Positions 1 through 6,997 are shown, numbered from the stretch's first letter. The stretch is 13,786 nucleotides of DNA from Bacteroides sp. UBA7333 (GCA_002471195.1 DKPN01000074.1:30911-44696); one strand, 5' to 3'. Notes: generated by a model not told the origin, from the sequence alone. Made by a program: numbers and translations.

Positions 1-17
1 AACTGAGCTATTTCCGC
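1..17 (-). tRNA. 5' end of a tRNA gene (probably tRNA-Gly), cut by the window edge
   Basis: Read on the minus strand, bases 17 to 1 give GCGGAAATAGCTCAGTT. This fits the start of a tRNA: a 7-base acceptor strand (GCGGAAA), U8, A9, then a D-stem strand and loop beginning GCUC-AG-UU with conserved A14. The acceptor strand resembles Bacteroidota tRNA-Gly as I remember it, but the anticodon lies outside the window, so the amino acid is an inference. A consensus promoter sits 17 bases upstream (34-65), which supports a real, independently transcribed gene or gene cluster running left. Confidence 0.8.
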
Positions 18-33
18 GTTTTTTTAACGAGTG

Positions 34-65
34 CAAAGATATGTACTTTTGGTATTCCTTCCAAA
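34..65 (-). promoter_or_regulatory. Bacteroidota-type promoter for the leftward tRNA gene
   Basis: On the minus strand a -33 box TTTG (62-65) is followed, after exactly 20 bases, by a -7 box TATCTTTG (34-41) matching TAnnTTTG. Transcription would start near 26-29, about ten bases before the tRNA 5' end, as expected for a short leader removed by RNase P. This is one of the three best promoter matches in the window. Confidence 0.75.
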
Positions 66-186
66 TATTTCGACGAAAAAATTCAAATAAAATGCATTTT
101 TTCCCTTTTTCTTCATTTTCAGAAAAGACTTGTTGGAGCGGATTGTTCTTATAAGAGTCTGAATATAAATGTTTAATGAATTAAAT

Positions 187-226
187 AGCCTCGTTCTCTT
201 TTTTATAGAGAGCGAGGCTGTTTTTT
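187..226 (+). terminator. Intrinsic terminator hairpin, best oriented rightward
   Basis: Bases 187-199 pair with 207-219 in a 13-bp stem with one G-T wobble and a 7-base loop (TTTTTAT). On the plus strand it is followed by six T (221-226). In the minus direction the tail is only ATTTAATT, so it is a weaker terminator for the leftward gene ending at 241, although it is that gene's only visible downstream hairpin. No rightward gene precedes it within the window. Confidence 0.7.
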
Positions 227-240
227 ATTGATTTAGCCAA

Positions 241-1392
241 TTAATTTCTAGTACTGCTTCTTCTTTCATTCGAATTGTTACTGTCTGATGATGAGTCGGA
301 GCTACGTTTTGAACTCGAATTTGATGAGTTATTTCTAGATGATTCACTTCTTGAGCTGTTGCTGCTTCTTGTTGTAGATTCGCTACGTTTATTATCTTTA
401 GTACTTGGACGAGTGCTAGAGTTGCTTCCAGTGCTTGGTCTTGAGTTGCTACCTGCATTTCCATTACTTGGTCTGCTACTGCTGCTCGAGTTGCTGTTTC
501 CCGGTCTTGTTCCATTATTGTTGGGTCTAGTATGGCTACCTGCATTTCCATTACTTGGTCTGCTACTGTTGTTCGAGTTACTATTTCCCGGTCTTGTACT
601 ATTATTATTGGGTCTAGTATGGCTACCAGCATTTCCATTACTTGGTCTGCTGCTGTTGCTCGAGTTACTATTTCCCGGTCTCGTGCTATTATTGTTAGGT
701 CTAGTATGGCTACCAGCATTTCCATTACTTGGTCGTGTACTAGTATTGTTATTGTTAGGGCGATCCATATCAGATGGTCGTTTGTTCGAGTTTGGTTTAA
801 TGTTTATCGAACCAAAATCAGAGCGTCTATTGTTTGAATAATAGCGATCATTTCTTACGCTGTAATTCCCATTATAATAATTTTTATGATGATGTCTTCC
901 TTGGTAATAACTAATACCTCCATGATATGGGCGACGATTGCCACCGCAATAACTATGATAGTGGTAAGGCTTAGGGAAATAGAATAAACTATGATTCAAA
1001 TAATGGTTGTATACTCTAAACCTCCATTTATTGCCTTTAACAAAGATAGGTCGATAGAAATACTCTAATCGCATGAAACGATTGAACTGTGAATTACTCA
1101 ATACCCATCTTAGTTCATCATTTCTCATATCCAATGCATCGTAATAGTCGTTTACGGCCCATTCGTAACCCCGAACCACATAATCCATTGTTTTATTGAT
1201 TGAATATATAAAATCGTAGTTGATTTCGTATATATCATTATATTGAGCATCGTTCAGATTTAATTCATACGCCATCTTGTCGGTTAGAAATCGAGTTTCT
1301 TTACGAACTCCACTCGAGCTTAATGCTGCATAACTTACACTACTTATTGAAGTAATAATAAGTGTGATTAGAAGTAAAATAGACTTTTTCAT
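241..1392 (-). CDS. Exported protein with an Asn/Ser/Arg/Pro-rich tandem-repeat tail
   Basis: A 383-residue protein with a Sec signal peptide (MKK, hydrophobic stretch, likely cut after SYA at residue 22). Residues about 24-125 form a folded-looking, aromatic-rich region containing FLTDKMAYELNLNDAQY and an EINYDFIYS segment. It recalls exported Bacteroidales proteins of unknown function that I remember with this FLTDKMAYEL pattern. Residues about 130-200 are rich in His, Tyr, Gly and Asn. From about 205 to the end the protein is low-complexity N/S/R/P/G, with three full 29-residue repeats (220-306) and part of a fourth, then a Ser/Arg-rich end. The tail is strongly basic and has almost no hydrophobic residues, so it is probably disordered and outside the cytoplasm. 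It could bind a polyanion such as LPS, capsule or DNA, but nothing proves this. The gene is followed leftward by the hairpin at 187-219. Confidence 0.8.
   Translation of the reverse strand: MKKSILLLITLIITSISSVSYAALSSSGVRKETRFLTDKMAYELNLNDAQYNDIYEINYDFIYSINKTMDYVVRGYEWAVNDYYDALDMRNDELRWVLSNSQFNRFMRLEYFYRPIFVKGNKWRFRVYNHYLNHSLFYFPKPYHYHSYCGGNRRPYHGGISYYQGRHHHKNYYNGNYSVRNDRYYSNNRRSDFGSINIKPNSNKRPSDMDRPNNNNTSTRPSNGNAGSHTRPNNNSTRPGNSNSSNSSRPSNGNAGSHTRPNNNSTRPGNSNSNNSSRPSNGNAGSHTRPNNNGTRPGNSNSSSSSRPSNGNAGSNSRPSTGSNSSTRPSTKDNKRSESTTRSSNSSRSESSRNNSSNSSSKRSSDSSSDSNNSNERRSSTRN
448..735 (-). repeat. 87-bp in-frame tandem repeat, three full copies plus a partial
   Basis: The copies lie at 649-735, 562-648 and 475-561, with a partial fourth at 448-474. 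The period is exactly 87 bases: the same CTACC[TA]GCATTTCC string recurs at 449, 536, 623 and 710. Each copy encodes RPSNGNAGSH-TRPNNN-[SG]-TRPGNSNS plus a variable Ser/Asn end. DNA identity between copies is high, so recent duplication or ongoing copy-number change is likely. The period divides by three, so loss or gain of a copy keeps the reading frame. Confidence 0.95.
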
Positions 1393-1442
1393 GACTTCTT
1401 GTATTTAGTTGTTATTATTTTCAGTGATGTTTTTCTATAACG

Positions 1443-1450
1443 CAAAAATA
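1443..1450 (-). promoter_or_regulatory. Candidate -7 box for the repeat-tailed exported protein
   Basis: TATTTTTG on the minus strand matches TAnnTTTG and lies about 50 bases upstream of the ATG at 1392. No convincing -33 TTTG is seen at the right distance. The box coincides with the T-tract of the terminator at 1444-1470, so it may be chance in AT-rich DNA. Confidence 0.4.
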
Positions 1451-1470
1451 GGGGAAGAAAATCCCCTATT
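1444..1470 (-). terminator. Intrinsic terminator of the CvfB-like gene
   Basis: On the minus strand AATAGGGGA (1462-1470) pairs perfectly with TCCCCTATT (1447-1455) around a 6-base loop. The T-tract continues to 1444, giving five T in a row. It lies about 45 bases downstream of the CvfB-like stop codon. A second, weaker palindrome (TCCCTA/TAGGGA, 1503-1521) overlaps the stop codon itself. Confidence 0.65.
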
Positions 1471-1514
1471 CGAATGAAACTCTCTATATGTATGTAGGAA
1501 TTTCCCTATATATA

Positions 1515-2354
1515 TTAGGGATTTGTTAATGTAAGTCCCGATTCGTCAATAATGATTAGACGTTTTTTATATAAATCGCCTACCGCTTTTTTAAAAGTTT
1601 TTTTGCTCACACCAAACGTATCATATATTACATCCGCATCACTTTTATCATTAATGTCGATGTTCCCGCCATGATCTTCTATATACTCTAGCAATACTTT
1701 CGAAAAATCATTTACGTTGCCCATGCCCATTTTTTGAACAATCAGATCTATTTTACCATCTTCTCTAACTTGTTTGATGTACGCTTTCAGTTTCATTCCG
1801 GTAAATAGTTTTTGGAATATTTCATTATCGTAAATCAAACCTGCAAATTTGTTCTCGATAATCACTTTAAAGCCTAGATCTGTTTTCTGCCAAATTAAAA
1901 TATCTACAGCTTGTCCTGGAGTATAATCGGGCATCTCTTTCGATAGATATCTTTCTACTTTGGCCGACGCTACAATTCGGTAGCTCTCTTCATCTAAATA
2001 AGCGTAAATAATGTATTTGTTTCCTACCTGCATCTTCATTTTCTGTTCGCTGAAGGGTACAAATAGATCTTTCATTAATCCCCAATTCAAGAACGCGCCG
2101 AATTGGTTAATCCAAGCTACTTCTAAGTATGCAAATTCGCCAACTTGCACAAGTGGTGTAAGAGTAGTTGCGATAAGTCGCTCTTCATTGTCTAAATATA
2201 AAAATACATTTAGTATATCGCCAATCTCGCAATGTGATGGTACATAGCGTGTTGGTAGTAATATTTCACCAGCTTCTTCACCGTCAAGATAAACTCCGAA
2301 ATCTACCTTTTTTACAACCTCTAAATGGTTGAATTTACCTAATTCAATAGCCAT
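1515..2354 (-). CDS. S1-domain RNA-binding protein, CvfB/YitL family
   Basis: A cytoplasmic protein of 279 residues from the chosen start. It resembles the CvfB (conserved virulence factor B) family: three S1/OB-fold-like modules (about residues 5-65, 70-133 and 145-215) and a winged-helix-like C-terminal domain (about 218-279, containing DVIYDTFGVSKKTFKKAVG and YKKRLIII). In Firmicutes this family binds RNA and affects expression of secreted factors; its role in Bacteroidota is unknown to me. The frame is open for 25 more codons to an ATG at 2429. I reject that start because the extra segment is not S1-like and would span two candidate -7 boxes (TATCTTTG 2416-2423, TAGCTTTG 2391-2398). MAIELGKF at 2354 is the natural N-terminus. 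It is transcribed divergently from mdh and ends at a terminator at 1444-1470. Confidence 0.85.
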   Translation of the reverse strand: MAIELGKFNHLEVVKKVDFGVYLDGEEAGEILLPTRYVPSHCEIGDILNVFLYLDNEERLIATTLTPLVQVGEFAYLEVAWINQFGAFLNWGLMKDLFVPFSEQKMKMQVGNKYIIYAYLDEESYRIVASAKVERYLSKEMPDYTPGQAVDILIWQKTDLGFKVIIENKFAGLIYDNEIFQKLFTGMKLKAYIKQVREDGKIDLIVQKMGMGNVNDFSKVLLEYIEDHGGNIDINDKSDADVIYDTFGVSKKTFKKAVGDLYKKRLIIIDESGLTLTNP

Positions 2355-2415
2355 ATTTTTATTTATTAAAAAGAATATAGTCTTGCAAAGCAAAGCTATA
2401 CTTTTGATTATTATA

Positions 2416-2423
2416 CAAAGATA
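2416..2423 (-). promoter_or_regulatory. Candidate -7 box for the CvfB-like gene
   Basis: TATCTTTG on the minus strand matches TAnnTTTG and lies 62 bases upstream of the ATG at 2354. A second match, TAGCTTTG (2391-2398), lies closer, and the TTTG of the first box sits 17 bases upstream of it, slightly short for a -33 element. Which one is used is unclear. Confidence 0.45.
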
Positions 2424-2513
2424 ACCCATAAATTGGATTAGTGTTTTATTTTGTTATTACTTTTCGTTATCGCTCACAACTATTTTGAATGAACATTATT
2501 TGTTTTAAGTCGT

Positions 2514-2521
2514 TATTTTTG
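2514..2521 (+). promoter_or_regulatory. Candidate -7 box for mdh
   Basis: TATTTTTG matches TAnnTTTG and lies 47 bases upstream of the mdh ATG. No TTTG is found at the ideal -33 distance, so only the -7 element supports this call. Confidence 0.45.
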
Positions 2522-2568
2522 TATTGAATTAAACTATGATATTATTCATCTTTTTAAAAATATAGATT

Positions 2569-3570
2569 ATGGATTTTGTAACCAATGAAAAACTTACAAT
2601 TGTAGGTGCTGCCGGTATGATCGGTTCAAACATGGCTCAAACAGCCTTGATGATGAAATTAACTCCTAATATTTGTTTGTATGATCCATTTGGTCCTGCA
2701 CTTCAAGGTGTAGCCGAAGAAATGTTTCATTGTGCTTTCGAAAATGTAAATATTACATATACTACCGATGTGAAAGAGGCCTTCTCTGGTGCATCATATA
2801 TTGTTTCTTCGGGTGGAGCAGCTCGTAAAGCTGGTATGACACGCGAAGATTTATTGAAAGGTAATGCTGAAATTGCTGCTCAATTAGGTAAAGATATTCG
2901 TCAATATTGTCCAGATGCAAAACATGTAGTGATTGTTTTCAACCCTGCTGATATCACTGGTTTGATTACATTGATCTATTCTGGCTTAAAACCAAATCAA
3001 GTTTCTACATTGGCTGCATTGGATAGCACACGTCTAAGAAGCGAATTGAGCAAATATTTGCACTTACCAACTAATAAAATCGAAAACTGTCGTACTTATG
3101 GCGGTCATGGTGAGCAAATGGCTGTATTTGCATCTACTACAAAAATCGATGGTGAATCATTAACTACAATGATCGAAACAGGTAAAATTCCTGGTGCTGA
3201 TTGGGTAGATCTTAAACAACGTGTTGTGCAAGGTGGTAAAAACATCATCGACTTGCGTGGACGTTCTTCATTCCAAAGTCCATCTTACATCTCTATCGAA
3301 ATGATAGCTGCAGCAATGGGTGGTAAACCATTCGAATGGCCTGCAGGTGTGTATCTATCAAATGATAAGTTCAATCACATTATGATGGCTATGGAAACTG
3401 TTATTAACAAAGATGGTGTACATTACAAAATGCCAGAAGGAACTGCCGAAGAACAAGCTGAATTGGTAGAAAGCTACAATCACCTTTGCAAACTAAGAGA
3501 TGAAGTGATTGGTATGGGTATTATTCCTGCAACCGACAAATGGCATGAATTGAATCAAAACTTGAAATAA
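2569..3570 (+). CDS. mdh: Malate dehydrogenase (NAD-dependent), Bacteroides type
   Basis: A cytoplasmic enzyme interconverting malate and oxaloacetate with NAD(H). In Bacteroidales it works in the reductive branch from oxaloacetate through malate and fumarate to succinate. The 333-residue protein belongs to the lactate/malate dehydrogenase family: NAD-binding loop GAAGMIG (13-19), ribose-binding Asp39, substrate-binding Arg86, Arg92 and Arg155, the NPAD motif (125-128), catalytic Asp152 and catalytic His180 in YGGHGEQM. All key residues are present, with Arg86 in the active-site loop that marks malate/lactate dehydrogenases. Length and the SSGGAARKAGMTREDLLKGN loop (80-99) match Bacteroides malate dehydrogenase as I remember it. 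It is monocistronic: divergent from the CvfB-like gene and closed by a strong terminator 32 bases after the stop. Confidence 0.97.
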   Translation: MDFVTNEKLTIVGAAGMIGSNMAQTALMMKLTPNICLYDPFGPALQGVAEEMFHCAFENVNITYTTDVKEAFSGASYIVSSGGAARKAGMTREDLLKGNAEIAAQLGKDIRQYCPDAKHVVIVFNPADITGLITLIYSGLKPNQVSTLAALDSTRLRSELSKYLHLPTNKIENCRTYGGHGEQMAVFASTTKIDGESLTTMIETGKIPGADWVDLKQRVVQGGKNIIDLRGRSSFQSPSYISIEMIAAAMGGKPFEWPAGVYLSNDKFNHIMMAMETVINKDGVHYKMPEGTAEEQAELVESYNHLCKLRDEVIGMGIIPATDKWHELNQNLK

Positions 3571-3602
3571 TATTTATTTTATTATAATTGTCGTTTTTTC
3601 AA

Positions 3603-3650
3603 AATAGGCTTTCTTTCTGGCAATCAGAAAGAGAGCCTATTGTTTTTTTT
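3603..3650 (+). terminator. Rho-independent terminator of mdh
   Basis: Bases 3603-3619 pair with 3625-3641 in a 17-bp stem with one T-G wobble and a 5-base loop (GCAAT), followed by G and eight T (3643-3650). Read leftward, the stem is followed by TTTTG after CCTA, so it may also stop the leftward transcript of the lipoprotein gene ending at 3737. Confidence 0.95.
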
Positions 3651-3736
3651 ATAAAAGATAGTATCTGGGCTTATTGGGTAGATTCTCTAATTTATAATTC
3701 ATTATTTTATGAACTATCAATATAAGAATCGAGTGA

Positions 3737-5221
3737 CTACTCTAATCGTTTTAGTAATTCATTTTTTTCATTGCATTCTTTTAGTTGATTGGTGAAATAG
3801 ATTGCATCCTCTTTTAAACTCTTATTCGATTTACTCTTTTCGTATTTTTCTACAAAATGAGTTGCATGTTCTACCAAATGTTTTCTACAGTCTATATTTA
3901 TCATTACCCCATCGATGATTGCTCCATATGATAATCCCTTAATAGTGTTGCATGTCGAGATAGAAGCTATATTTTGATGCTTTATGCCATTCAGATTAAG
4001 CGTGATGGATGGATAATAGAAATGTGGTAAAGAAGGCAGTTTTATTGAGATTTTGAACTGTTTCTCTTTCATTCTTGTAATGCTATAAGTGCTGTGAATG
4101 CGATAGTAATTGTACTCATAGAATTCTTCGTGCGAGGGCATCCAGATAGAGTCATTGCCATCTTTCCCATAATTATTATTTACCCATGTCAAAAATTCGG
4201 TCCAACTATTATCTGTGTTGTGCACTCCTATGTATACCGCTTCTCTATTTTGATGACATAGTTTCATTTGTTCGGAAATAACCTTTTTGAAGTATGCCGG
4301 AGAATCATTGAATGTTCTGATAATCGATGTTTTGTTTAAATCATCTTCTAGTTGGAATGGGTAAATTTTAATTGCTCCAGCTTGTGCTGTGATTGTCTGT
4401 ATATCATTGTGTTGTAGGGCTGCTGTTATATATGATTTATTACCATTAGGCTCTGCCATAAATTTGGCACCTCGGTTTGATAATCTCTTTTTGATAGAAT
4501 CTTGTGCTATGCTGAAATGTAGCGCCAATTCTCTGGGATCGTTTACATTTTTTGCTTCGACGTCGTGCAGTGCAATTCCCACACCATAATTCATCATATG
4601 CATTACATTGTCCCAAATTAAACCACTTTTCTGATAGAAACGATAAAAATTACTTGTAAACCCTGGTGAAACGACGCTATTTGCGTTCATCCAACGAACC
4701 TCTGGTGCTAAGGTAGTTGTAAATGAAAAGCGAACTTCGTTTCCAGCCCCATCTGTGTTACCTAATGATTTGCTTCTATTTATGATAGTGGGTGGTAAGT
4801 CATTATTTTCTAAATGTCTGAAATCGTAGTAAAAATCGTGTGGTGTGGGGGTGGTGGGATATAATGTTGAACTAGAAATAGGATATCCGTTTATTGCGGC
4901 CCAAGTTCTACAGAAAGCCGATTGTTTGCAATCATCTTGTGTTAGCATACACAGTAACGATTTGTTATATTTAAGATGAGGGATTTCGATTGCGATATTT
5001 TCGTTTTGCACATCCTCTTTCAATTGTATGATAATTTCTGCAGTAGCATCCCTTATCTCTTCGCCAAATGGATAGATATAAATAGGCGAATTATCTATAT
5101 TTATGTTATTGTTCGAATTATTTTCCTCTTTGTTTCCTCCTTCATATAAATCAATTATTTTTATACAAGAAGTTATTGATAGTGAGAGCATGCAAATTAA
5201 TATAGCTTTGTAGAGTTTCAT
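3737..5221 (-). CDS. Lipoprotein of unknown function, possibly a divergent NodB-like polysaccharide deacetylase
   Basis: A 494-residue protein with a lipoprotein signal peptide: hydrophobic stretch then ITSC with the lipid-bearing Cys at 19, followed by an Asn/Glu-rich linker (28-45). I do not recognise the whole protein. Several segments recall the NodB/CE4 fold: MLTQDDC (92-98) resembles the metal- and base-bearing TFDDG motif, IALHDVEA (216-223) resembles the His-containing second motif, and KFMAEPNGNKSY (253-264) sits where the third, RPPxG-like motif is expected. Later come HNTDNSW (334-340) and WMPSHEEFYEYNYY (360-373). If right, it would remove acetyl groups from an extracellular or periplasmic glycan. 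The TFDDG Gly is replaced by Cys and the classic HSxxH is not obvious, so activity is uncertain. Cysteines at 91, 98 and 104 could form disulfides. It stands alone, divergent from the phosphatase-family gene at 5443. Confidence 0.8.
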   Translation of the reverse strand: MKLYKAILICMLSLSITSCIKIIDLYEGGNKEENNSNNNINIDNSPIYIYPFGEEIRDATAEIIIQLKEDVQNENIAIEIPHLKYNKSLLCMLTQDDCKQSAFCRTWAAINGYPISSSTLYPTTPTPHDFYYDFRHLENNDLPPTIINRSKSLGNTDGAGNEVRFSFTTTLAPEVRWMNANSVVSPGFTSNFYRFYQKSGLIWDNVMHMMNYGVGIALHDVEAKNVNDPRELALHFSIAQDSIKKRLSNRGAKFMAEPNGNKSYITAALQHNDIQTITAQAGAIKIYPFQLEDDLNKTSIIRTFNDSPAYFKKVISEQMKLCHQNREAVYIGVHNTDNSWTEFLTWVNNNYGKDGNDSIWMPSHEEFYEYNYYRIHSTYSITRMKEKQFKISIKLPSLPHFYYPSITLNLNGIKHQNIASISTCNTIKGLSYGAIIDGVMINIDCRKHLVEHATHFVEKYEKSKSNKSLKEDAIYFTNQLKECNEKNELLKRLE

Positions 5222-5246
5222 ATAACAACATTTATGATGTGCTCTG

Positions 5247-5254
5247 CAAAGATA
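5247..5254 (-). promoter_or_regulatory. Candidate -7 box for the NodB-like lipoprotein gene
   Basis: TATCTTTG on the minus strand matches TAnnTTTG and lies about 26 bases upstream of the ATG at 5221. I find no -33 TTTG at the proper distance. Confidence 0.4.
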
Positions 5255-5442
5255 TACTATATTTAGCTTTGATAGAGATAATTGTTACTGTATAGTTGTT
5301 GATTTTTTTTATTTTCTATTTACTATTCATGGATGAAAGTGTTATAGCCTAAAAATCATCATGATATGATTTGATATAATAAACATTAGTTTGTATATTC
5401 GTCATGTTAATATAGCCTTAAGATAAACGAATACAAACAAAT

Positions 5443-6207
5443 ATGAGAAACTTACTTTTAATATTACTGTTTTTGAGTTTGGGGATTAATGTTGATGGAG
5501 AGAAACAAAAGCCTTTGAATAAGGCCGGTTCGGTAAGAATGATGAGTTACAACATACGCAATGGTATAGGTATGGATGGCAAACAAGACTTACAGCGCAT
5601 TATACAAACGATAGAAGGGGTAACACCCGAAGTTATTGCTTTGCAAGAAATAGATAGTGCAACAGAGCGATCGGGGTATACTGATGTTTTACAACGGCTA
5701 GCCGAGTCGGTAAATATGCATTATACATTTGCTCCGGCTATTTCTTTTCAGGGTGGTAAATATGGTGTCGGTCTTTTGTCAACCCAATTGCCTTTGCAAT
5801 ACTACTCGGTAGCCTTGCCGGGTTCCGAAGAAAAGAGAGTATTATTGGTTGCAGAATTTGATAAATATGTATTTTGTTCGACTCATTTTTCTTTAACCGA
5901 AAATGATCAGCTGACTTCGGTTAATATCTTAGTGGATGAGGCTAGGAAATGGAAGAAACCATTCTTTGTGGCCGGCGATTTGAACGCATTACCTCAGTCG
6001 CAAGTATTGTCTACGTTGGGCAAACATTTTAAAGTGTTTAATGACCCTTCGCTATGTACATTTCCCGCCACGAATCCAACCCAATGTATCGATTATATTA
6101 TGCAGTATAAAGATAATTACGATGAGGAGTCGTTAGCTCATTTTTGGGTAGAGAACGAACCTTTGGCATCTGATCATCGTCCTATTGGGGTTGATGTTCA
6201 ATTTTAA
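5443..6207 (+). CDS. Secreted endonuclease/exonuclease/phosphatase-family hydrolase
   Basis: A 254-residue protein with an N-terminal hydrophobic segment (residues 3-17) that looks like a signal peptide without a lipobox Cys, so probably periplasmic or secreted. The rest is a complete DNase I-like metallohydrolase domain: MSYNIRNG (34-41) with Asn37, LQEID with the metal-binding Glu69, STHFSL with His148, GDLNA with Asp179 and Asn181, IDYI with Asp217, and SDHRPI with the terminal Asp244-His245 pair. The family cleaves phosphodiester or phosphomonoester bonds in nucleic acids, sphingomyelin or inositol phosphates; the substrate cannot be told from sequence. The gene stands alone and converges with efp over a shared terminator. 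Confidence 0.88.
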   Translation: MRNLLLILLFLSLGINVDGEKQKPLNKAGSVRMMSYNIRNGIGMDGKQDLQRIIQTIEGVTPEVIALQEIDSATERSGYTDVLQRLAESVNMHYTFAPAISFQGGKYGVGLLSTQLPLQYYSVALPGSEEKRVLLVAEFDKYVFCSTHFSLTENDQLTSVNILVDEARKWKKPFFVAGDLNALPQSQVLSTLGKHFKVFNDPSLCTFPATNPTQCIDYIMQYKDNYDEESLAHFWVENEPLASDHRPIGVDVQF

Positions 6208-6241
6208 ATGATAATAGTTTATAGAATGTTATAGTATGCCC

Positions 6242-6295
6242 TATAAACAAAAAGAGTGGAATACCTTTTAAAGTATTCCACTCTTTTTGTTTATA
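6242..6295. terminator. Symmetric bidirectional terminator between the phosphatase-family gene and efp
   Basis: A perfect 23-bp inverted repeat, 6242-6264 against 6273-6295, with an 8-base spacer CTTTTAAA. Each arm carries an A-run or T-run (CAAAAAG / CTTTTTG), so a GC-richer core stem (GAGTGGAATAC) is followed by a T-rich tract in both directions. It lies 34 bases after one stop codon and 17 bases from the other. Confidence 0.93.
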
Positions 6296-6312
6296 TAATA
6301 GATAAATTTCTA

Positions 6313-6879
6313 TTAAGCTTTTACACGGCCTACATATGATCCATCGCGAGTATCAATTTCGATTGTTTCGCCTTCGGTAATAAACAAAGGAACACGTATT
6401 GTTGCACCCGATTCAACGGTAGCTGGTTTCAATGTGTTAGTAGCTGTATCGCCTTTCAACCCCGGTTCAGTATAAGTAACTTTCATTTTTACTTTTGTAG
6501 GTAGGTCACCAAAAAGAACTGTCTCGGTCGATGCATCTGATACAATATCAATAATCATACCTTCTAAAAGAAAGTCTACACCATTGATCAAGTCGTGAGC
6601 AATAGGATACTGGTCGAATGTCTCTTGGTTCATGAAGATGAAATCCTCTCCCTCTTTGTATAAAAATTGGAATGGACGACGCTCTACACGTACGTCTTCA
6701 AGTTTTTCGCCAATGTTGAAACGACGTTCAATTACATATCCGTTTACAACATCCTTCAATTTTGTGCGCATAAAAGTATTACCTTTACCTGGTTTTACAT
6801 GAAGGAATTCGATAACGAAATATAGTTTTCCGTCCATACGGATGCAAGTTCCGTTTTTGATGTCTTGCGAGTTAATCAT
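6313..6879 (-). CDS. efp: Translation elongation factor P
   Basis: Binds the ribosome between the P and E sites and relieves stalling at runs of proline. The 188-residue length and three-domain layout are standard: KOW-like domain I (1-62), OB domain II (about 67-127) and OB domain III (130-188) with the signature region FLxxGEx/IEIDTRDGSYVGRV at the end. The domain I tip loop reads KPGKGNT with Lys32 at the modification site, so this is the Lys type rather than the Arg/EarP type. No modification enzyme is in the window, so whether Lys32 is modified is unknown. It is transcribed divergently from rpmH from its own well-formed promoter. Confidence 0.98.
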   Translation of the reverse strand: MINSQDIKNGTCIRMDGKLYFVIEFLHVKPGKGNTFMRTKLKDVVNGYVIERRFNIGEKLEDVRVERRPFQFLYKEGEDFIFMNQETFDQYPIAHDLINGVDFLLEGMIIDIVSDASTETVLFGDLPTKVKMKVTYTEPGLKGDTATNTLKPATVESGATIRVPLFITEGETIEIDTRDGSYVGRVKA

Positions 6880-6938
6880 ACTTGATATATTTGTTTTTAT
6901 ATAATGTAAATTTGATTCTAAGCTGAAATATTCGGATG

Positions 6939-6972
6939 CAAAAGTAATCTAAATCGACAAAAAATACAAAAA
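6939..6972 (-). promoter_or_regulatory. Promoter of efp
   Basis: On the minus strand a -33 TTTTTG (6967-6972) is followed after 20 bases by the -7 box TACTTTTG (6939-6946), a full TAnnTTTG match. The start would be near 6932, giving a leader of about 50 bases. It is back to back with the rpmH promoter; the two -33 boxes are 25 bases apart. Confidence 0.75.
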
Positions 6973-6997
6973 CTTTTGACTAAAAAAGAGTTATCTC

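Noticed and set aside
448..735. CRISPR-like array
   Set aside because: The 87-bp units are contiguous tandem copies without unique spacers, in frame within a coding region, and no cas genes are present.
225..841. Long open frames overlapping the repeat-tailed gene on both strands (for example 275-841 rightward, Leu-rich; 532-837 rightward; 225-725 leftward in another frame)
   Set aside because: They mirror the 87-bp repeat and the Ser/Asn/Arg codon bias of the real gene in other frames. Their Leu- or Thr/Val/Ile-rich low-complexity products have no start signals, domains or homology pattern, while the 241-1392 frame has a signal peptide and a folded domain.
1503..1521. Palindrome TCCCTA/TAGGGA over the CvfB-like stop codon as a terminator
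   Set aside because: The stem is short (6 bp, 7-base AT loop) and no T-tract follows in the leftward direction; the hairpin at 1444-1470 is the better terminator.
2355..2429. 25-codon N-terminal extension of the CvfB-like protein
   Set aside because: It overlaps two candidate -7 boxes and precedes a natural S1-type N-terminus; the hydrophobic extension is out of place for a cytoplasmic RNA-binding protein.
6242..6295. Inverted repeat as insertion-sequence ends or an attachment site
   Set aside because: The arms are only 8 bases apart, no transposase or integrase is near, and the position between convergent stop codons with T-rich arms fits a bidirectional terminator.
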